Below, in pieces: positions 6,243 to 10,088 of a stretch of 10,088 nucleotides of DNA. Origin of the DNA: Cytophagia bacterium (lineage in GTDB: Bacteria > Bacteroidota > Bacteroidia > Cytophagales > Cyclobacteriaceae); assembly GCA_013373005.1 (NCBI GenBank), contig JABXIP010000284.1:1-10088 (forward strand). Direction: 5' to 3'. Position numbers and translations under genes: made by a program. How positions within the stretch are numbered: position 1 is the stretch's first letter; the number at the start of each line of letters is the position of its first letter. The notes under the pieces are model-generated. The model did not search any database. It saw only the letters and a program-made list of their open reading frames with translations, and had not been told where the DNA came from.

Positions 6243-7259
6243 TTATCTGATTGAAATACCAGCTCCAACAGAAAGGCTATTGTACTGTGCAATAGAATAC
6301 TCTCCAGTAAGTGTTAAGAACACTAGCTTCAATCTCAAACCTACATTAGCTCTCATTCCACCTTTTTTGTAATTCAAGCTGATTGGATCTGTAAAGGTTG
6401 ATGTTTCAGTGGTATAGTCTCCTAGCATATCGAAACCTACATTGTAGTTAGAAAATCCGACCCCGGCAAAAGCGGTTGCAAACAAGATCTTCTTTGAGGC
6501 GATAGCCTGAAACATGAAGGAATTTGCTTTAAACTCACCAGTTTGGTCTGCATCCTTATCAATGTAAATATCAGAGGTCAATTGGGTATAACCCACAAAG
6601 AAAGACAGGTCTACAGGCAGAAGCTTATCTGCTGGCAACAAGTTCTTCATGTCGTGCATTAAACCAACACCAAATAGCTTTACACCACCATCATCATCAA
6701 AATCAATTTGTGGCAAGTATCTCACCTTAAGTTCAAATCCCTTTGGTAAGCCAATGCCAATCTGAGCCATTGGTACAGGCACAGCATTGAATGGCATAAA
6801 GTCTTCTTCAATACCTAAACCGGTTGGTGCAGAAATTCTTACTACCTCTTCTCCTGTATCAGGGTCAAGGAATGTCAATTGTGGGAGGTCATCAGCGCCA
6901 AGATTCGGACCGAATAGGGTAGGAATATCTACTGAAGCTCCACCATCATATCTAACATTATCATAGTCTGAGTTTCTGAAAGTAAAAAACTGACCAGAAG
7001 TAGGAACCCTAACAGCTGATACAGTAACCGACAGGTCAAACCCTAAAACCTTATGTGGCGCAGCGGTATTATACCATCCATTGGCCAAACCATTTCCAAA
7101 ACCCTCAAAGGCAGGCTGTAAATACCCCTCTAAAAGCTTGTTAGCATCCACAATACCGGCTTCTAGGAAAGAGTCAAAATCTTGTGCGCGCAGTCCGAAT
7201 GAAGTACTCAACAACATTAAACCCGCTATGAATATCTTATTAATTCTTTTCATGTTCAT
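6243..7259 (-). CDS. Probable outer-membrane beta-barrel protein, DUF6588-like
   Basis: From the ATG at 7259 this is a 338-residue secreted protein. MNMKRINKIFIAGLMLLSTS followed by FGLRAQ is a clear signal peptide, with cleavage likely after AQ and maturation at DFDSF. A region near residues 40-60 of the mature protein (LQPAFEGFGNGLANGWYNTA, then HKVLGFDLSVTVSAV) and the many alternating hydrophobic strands ending in AGISIR (barrel-type C-terminus) resemble the Bacteroidota DUF6588 outer-membrane family. I recall that family only by pattern. The frame opens at a TTG at 7280, but that would overlap the upstream gene and precede the signal peptide, so ATG 7259 (or 7253) is preferred. The gene lies 13 bases after the lipoprotein gene and shares its transcript. 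Function is unknown; a porin-like or structural role would be a guess. Confidence 0.75.
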   Translation of the reverse strand: MNMKRINKIFIAGLMLLSTSFGLRAQDFDSFLEAGIVDANKLLEGYLQPAFEGFGNGLANGWYNTAAPHKVLGFDLSVTVSAVRVPTSGQFFTFRNSDYDNVRYDGGASVDIPTLFGPNLGADDLPQLTFLDPDTGEEVVRISAPTGLGIEEDFMPFNAVPVPMAQIGIGLPKGFELKVRYLPQIDFDDDGGVKLFGVGLMHDMKNLLPADKLLPVDLSFFVGYTQLTSDIYIDKDADQTGEFKANSFMFQAIASKKILFATAFAGVGFSNYNVGFDMLGDYTTETSTFTDPISLNYKKGGMRANVGLRLKLVFLTLTGEYSIAQYNSLSVGAGISIR

Positions 7260-7272
7260 TTTTGGTTGAAGG

Positions 7273-7863
7273 TTAATCAAGTTGAAGTCTCGTGGTTACG
7301 TCAAATTTGAATACAATCTGAAAGTCAACATCAGATTGAGACAAATTCACATTACGACCAATGATCTCAATGTCCATCTCAAAAGTCTGGCTATTAAGAA
7401 GAGCCTGCTCCAATGCCTGAATTGCAGTTGGGCTAACATTTCCTGGTGCATCTGCGGTGTACAGCATTACATCCTCTGAATTATTTTGTGCATCCTGAAC
7501 AAGAATCTCTAATAGATCTTGAAGAGCTCCTCCAGCCACAGCTATATCAATGTTTAAGTCCAAATCGGCTCTACTTCCGCTAGGGAAATTGATAATGCTG
7601 TAACTAATTGAATTGATTGTAAAGCTGGTTGCATCATCGAGATATTCAGAAAAGTCGTTATCTGAAATATCAATTGCTCCGGTAGAAACCTGAGTTGGAG
7701 GTGTTTCATCAATATCCTGACCAACCAACAAAGCTGGTACAGAAAGTTGAACATCAACAGGGTCAACTTCAATACCTTTTGAGATATCTGATTGAACCCC
7801 TGCTTCTCCACAGCCCCAGATTACCAAAAGCAGTGACAAAAATGGTAAAAGACGTTTTTGCAT
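7273..7863 (-). CDS. Hypothetical outer- or inner-membrane lipoprotein
   Basis: This encodes a 196-residue protein with a lipoprotein signal peptide: MQKRLLPFLSLLLVIWGC gives a basic start, a leucine-rich core and a lipobox ending at C18. The mature part is acidic, with alternating strand-like hydrophobic patterns (VDVQLSVPALLV, FTINSISYSI, ADLDLNIDIAV, TFEMDIEIIG, VDFQIVFKFDVTTRL). It also has a helical middle (LQDLLEILVQDA, then TAIQALEQALL), suggesting a beta-sandwich with helices. I do not recognise the family. It is the first gene of a two-gene operon with the DUF6588-like barrel, 13 bases apart, so the pair may form one envelope complex (inference). The residues after C18 (GEAGVQSD) are only weakly like the surface-export signals of Bacteroidota lipoproteins, so surface exposure is uncertain. 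No clear promoter was found upstream. Confidence 0.75.
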   Translation of the reverse strand: MQKRLLPFLSLLLVIWGCGEAGVQSDISKGIEVDPVDVQLSVPALLVGQDIDETPPTQVSTGAIDISDNDFSEYLDDATSFTINSISYSIINFPSGSRADLDLNIDIAVAGGALQDLLEILVQDAQNNSEDVMLYTADAPGNVSPTAIQALEQALLNSQTFEMDIEIIGRNVNLSQSDVDFQIVFKFDVTTRLQLD

Positions 7864-8024
7864 AATTGAATGGTTAATTTAAAGTATGTTTCGGGTAAGG
7901 TGAATCTTAGATTGTATTGAACAAAACAGAGCTTCCATTGCTGGAAAGGCCTTATTGTTAAACAGTCCAAGCAACTCCATAAGTTAAAGTTACTAACAAT
8001 AGTCTTGTTCGATTGAGCGGTTAT

Positions 8025-8040
8025 ACCATTAAAATGGTAC
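8025..8040. promoter_or_regulatory. Operator-like palindrome
   Basis: TACCATT (8025-8031) and AATGGTA (8034-8040) are exact inverted repeats around AA. Flanking CGATT (8011-8015) and AATCG (8047-8051) extend the symmetry imperfectly. It is in the middle of a divergent intergenic region and lacks a T-tract, so a transcription-factor site is more likely than a terminator. The regulator is unknown. Confidence 0.35.
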
Positions 8041-8162
8041 GTAATAATCGAAAATTGCCTGCAAAGTTCCTAAACCAGCTATTGATAAAATTTATTCAAA
8101 TTAGCTTAATCATACTGATTAAACCCTTAGTACAACAATTGAAGCCATTTCACTGAAAGTGA

Positions 8163-8191
8163 TTGACCTATGAAGTGGATTCGTATTTTTG
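8163..8191 (+). promoter_or_regulatory. Bacteroidota-type promoter of waaA
   Basis: TTG at 8163-8165 is followed after 18 bases by TATTTTTG (8184-8191), an exact match to the TAnnTTTG -7 consensus at close to the usual spacing. The predicted transcription start, roughly 4-6 bases past the G, falls at or next to the ATG at 8198, so the mRNA is probably leaderless or nearly so. Confidence 0.7.
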
Positions 8192-8197
8192 CAACAA

Positions 8198-9433
8198 ATG
8201 ATTGTTCTCTATAACCTTGGTATTCGCCTATATTGGGCGCTGATAAATTTAGCAGTGCCTTTCAAAGCCAAGGCCATGTTATTTGTAAAAGGAAGAAAGG
8301 GTGTATTTGAACAGGCACAGAAATTTAGGAAGAACAACAAAGGCAAGCTAGCTTGGTTTCATGCCGCTTCACTTGGCGAATTTGAACAAGGCTTACCTGT
8401 AATGGAGGCTTTCAGAAAAGAATTTCCAGAACATAAAATAGTCGTCAGTTTCTTTTCCTCCTCTGGCTTCGAATATAAAAAAGACCACCCCATTGCCGAT
8501 TTCACGTGCTACTTACCAATAGACACCAAATCCAATGCAAGTCGGTTTGTTAACACACTGAATCCTGATGTTGTCTTCTTTATCAAATATGAATATTGGT
8601 TCTATTACTTGAGAGAACTCAAAAAGAGATCCATCCCTCTATTCAGTATTTCTGCACTTTTTACTCCAGATCATATATTCTTCAAACCTTATGGAGGCTT
8701 CCACAGAAGAATGCTAAAGTTTTTCGACCATACTTTTGTTCAAAATTCCAGTTCTCAATCTTTGCTCGACAATATTGGTATTGAAGATTGCTCGGTCTCT
8801 GGTGACACTCGCTTCGACAGAGTAAGCCAGACTGTATCACAACCACAAAAGCTCGATGAGATCCGAATGTTCGCATCAAATTCCGTTACACTCGTAGTTG
8901 GCAGTGCCTGGCCAGAGGACATGGAAGTTGTAGCTGATTTCATCAATGAAAAAGCAAGTGAAATAAAAGTCATCATCGCTCCGCATTTGATTGATGATGC
9001 TCATGTTCAGAAAATAACAAGCTATTTGAAGGTACCCTTCAAGCTTTATTCGGAAAGGAAAATTGAACCAGAAGACTCCGTACTTATTTTGAATACTATT
9101 GGCATGCTCTCTTCTACCTATCAATACGCGGATTTTGCCTATATAGGAGGTGCTTTTGGAGATGGACTTCACAATATTTTGGAAGCAGTAGCTTTTGGTC
9201 TTCCGGTTGTCTTTGGCAACGAAGGCTTGGAGAAGTTTCCTGAATCAGGAGAATTAATGGGTTTGGGAGGAGCTTTTTCAGTTGATAGTAAGACAGCCGC
9301 CAATACCGCTTTAAACCATCTGCTGAATAGCGAACTGCGAAAGAAAGCTTCTGATATTTGCCTTGAGTATATTGAAAACAATAAAGGAGCAACTGAAAAA
9401 ATAATGTTATACCTAAGGGAAAATTTGAGATGA
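8198..9433 (+). CDS. waaA: 3-deoxy-D-manno-octulosonic acid (Kdo) transferase
   Basis: This encodes a 411-residue inner-membrane-associated glycosyltransferase (GT30) that adds Kdo from CMP-Kdo to the lipid A precursor, starting the lipopolysaccharide inner core. The first 20 or so residues form the N-terminal membrane anchor (LYNLGIRLYWALINLAVPF). WFHAASLGEFEQ (53-64) carries the catalytic-base glutamate E61. KYEYWFYYLREL (130-141), SGDTRFDRV (201-209), GSAWPED (235-241), APH (261-263) and GGAFGDGLHNILEAVAFGLP (317-336) are the conserved family and CMP-Kdo-binding blocks. The frame opens at a TTG at 8189, but that TTG is part of the -7 promoter element, so ATG 8198 is the start. The stop overlaps the rsgA start by four bases (ATGA). 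Whether it adds one or more Kdo residues cannot be read. Confidence 0.95.
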   Translation: MIVLYNLGIRLYWALINLAVPFKAKAMLFVKGRKGVFEQAQKFRKNNKGKLAWFHAASLGEFEQGLPVMEAFRKEFPEHKIVVSFFSSSGFEYKKDHPIADFTCYLPIDTKSNASRFVNTLNPDVVFFIKYEYWFYYLRELKKRSIPLFSISALFTPDHIFFKPYGGFHRRMLKFFDHTFVQNSSSQSLLDNIGIEDCSVSGDTRFDRVSQTVSQPQKLDEIRMFASNSVTLVVGSAWPEDMEVVADFINEKASEIKVIIAPHLIDDAHVQKITSYLKVPFKLYSERKIEPEDSVLILNTIGMLSSTYQYADFAYIGGAFGDGLHNILEAVAFGLPVVFGNEGLEKFPESGELMGLGGAFSVDSKTAANTALNHLLNSELRKKASDICLEYIENNKGATEKIMLYLRENLR

Positions 9434-10088
9434 AAGGACAGGTATACAAATCGACTGGCAGTTGGTATGATGTAAAGACCGAGGATGGGCAGGTTTATCA
9501 GAGCCGATTAAGAGGGAAGTTCAAACAAGATGGTATCAAGGTAAACAATCCAATAGCTGTTGGCGATGTGGTAGATGTAACCCCTGATCAGCAGCATGAA
9601 AACAGTGGGCTGATTACAGAAATATACCCTAGAGAAAACTACATCATCCGAAAGTCTACTCGGAAAAATGGATTTTCCCACATTCTGGCTGCCAACGTAG
9701 ACCAGACCTTACTTCTCGCTACTCTTTCATTCCCTAGAACATCTCAAGGCTTTATCGATAGGTTTTTAGTAAGCGCTGAGTCTTTTAGAATACCTAGCCT
9801 TATCGTTTTCAATAAAAAGGATTTACTCAAGCCTAAAGATCAAAACAAGATAGGTTTCTGGAGAGAAATGTATGAATCCATTGGTTATACCACGGATTTG
9901 ATTTCAGCTCAAACCCAAGAGGGAATGGATGCTCTGCTTAGCCACCTGGAAGGAAAGACAACTCTAATTGCGGGACACTCTGGGGTAGGAAAGTCAACGC
10001 TGCTGAACAGACTTGTTCCGGGTCTTGCGCAAAAAACCGGAGAGGTTTCAACCTTTGCTAATAAAGGAACACATACTACCACGTTTGC
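9430..10088 (+). CDS. rsgA: Small ribosomal subunit biogenesis GTPase RsgA, N-terminal part
   Basis: The gene runs off the right edge; 219 complete codons are visible out of a usual length of about 300. RsgA is a circularly permuted GTPase that helps late maturation of the small ribosomal subunit. An N-terminal OB-fold (about 1-70, with SRLRGKF and AVGDVVDV) precedes the permuted G domain. G4 NKKD is at 128-131, G5 SA at 159-160, then the P-loop GHSGVGKST at 182-190 and the G2 region KGTHTTT at 212-218. The order G4-G5-G1-G2 is the diagnostic permutation. The G3 motif and the zinc-binding C-terminal domain fall outside the window. Its ATG overlaps the waaA stop (ATGA), so translation is probably coupled to waaA. 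Confidence 0.95.
   Translation, partial: MKGQVYKSTGSWYDVKTEDGQVYQSRLRGKFKQDGIKVNNPIAVGDVVDVTPDQQHENSGLITEIYPRENYIIRKSTRKNGFSHILAANVDQTLLLATLSFPRTSQGFIDRFLVSAESFRIPSLIVFNKKDLLKPKDQNKIGFWREMYESIGYTTDLISAQTQEGMDALLSHLEGKTTLIAGHSGVGKSTLLNRLVPGLAQKTGEVSTFANKGTHTTTF

Larger units (their letters stand above)
7864..8197. other. Divergent intergenic region between the lipoprotein gene and waaA
   Basis: This 334-base gap has no credible gene. It holds the waaA promoter at its right end, a 16-base palindrome (8025-8040), and a weaker inverted repeat, TATTGTTA (7953-7960) against TAACAATA (7995-8002). The minus-strand promoter for the lipoprotein operon must lie here, but no TAnnTTTG match was found in the minus orientation. 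Confidence 0.6.

Noticed and set aside
7273..7280. TTG start at 7280 for the barrel protein, overlapping the lipoprotein gene
   Set aside because: It would put seven non-signal residues before a complete signal peptide; the ATG at 7259 gives a standard secretion signal and a normal 13-base gap.
8876..9449. Several overlapping minus-strand open frames opposite the end of waaA
   Set aside because: They overlap each other and the conserved CMP-Kdo-binding region of waaA, and show no recognisable domain.
1..10088. Defence system, phage, integron, secretion system or biosynthetic cluster
   Set aside because: All recognisable genes are housekeeping or generic envelope genes; no transposase, integrase, nuclease, toxin-antitoxin pair or synthase modules are seen.

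Overview
The window reads as ordinary chromosomal DNA from a member of the Bacteroidota, probably of the Cytophagales type. The support is a DUF5606 family protein (a Bacteroidota family), TAnnTTTG-type -7 promoter elements, few strong Shine-Dalgarno sites, a Kdo transferase implying a lipid A-bearing outer membrane, and a lipoprotein plus outer-membrane-barrel pair. The base composition looks moderately AT-rich. Genus-level placement is not supportable from sequence reading alone.

Layout, left to right. Bases 1-198 are the end of the ribosome-assembly GTPase EngB (YsxC/YihA), followed by a DUF5606 protein (255-695) and a 255-base gap holding a degenerate inverted-repeat element and a good terminator. 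A 106-residue hypothetical gene (957-1277) follows. It converges on class I fructose-1,6-bisphosphatase (fbp, minus strand, 1527-2519) across a palindrome-rich gap. Fbp is divergent from an aspartate kinase (plus strand, 2592-3854), which converges on a two-gene minus-strand operon. That operon is a low-molecular-weight protein tyrosine phosphatase (4902-5384) translationally coupled to a fructosamine-kinase family protein (4024-4902). An enoyl-CoA hydratase (5427-6200) diverges from the operon after only 42 bases and shares a bidirectional terminator with the next minus-strand pair. That pair is a lipoprotein (7273-7863) followed by an outer-membrane protein resembling the DUF6588 family (6243-7259). 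After a 334-base divergent intergenic region come waaA (Kdo transferase, 8198-9433) and, overlapping it by ATGA, the 5' part of rsgA (9430 to the window end).

How the genes fit together. Most are housekeeping: ribosome assembly (engB, rsgA), gluconeogenesis (fbp), the entry step of the aspartate amino-acid family, acyl-CoA metabolism and lipid A inner-core assembly (waaA). The most coherent functional unit is the phosphatase-kinase operon. By analogy with the eukaryotic enzymes it could remove ribose-5-phosphate-derived glycation adducts from proteins. The lipoprotein plus barrel pair is the main gene set of unknown function.

I found no CRISPR array, transposase, phage gene, tRNA, rRNA or defence system. 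No exciting undescribed system is evident. The items worth a second look are the deglycation module, apparently leaderless promoters that place start codons differently from the longest open frames, and a family of short repeats lying in two convergent intergenic gaps.
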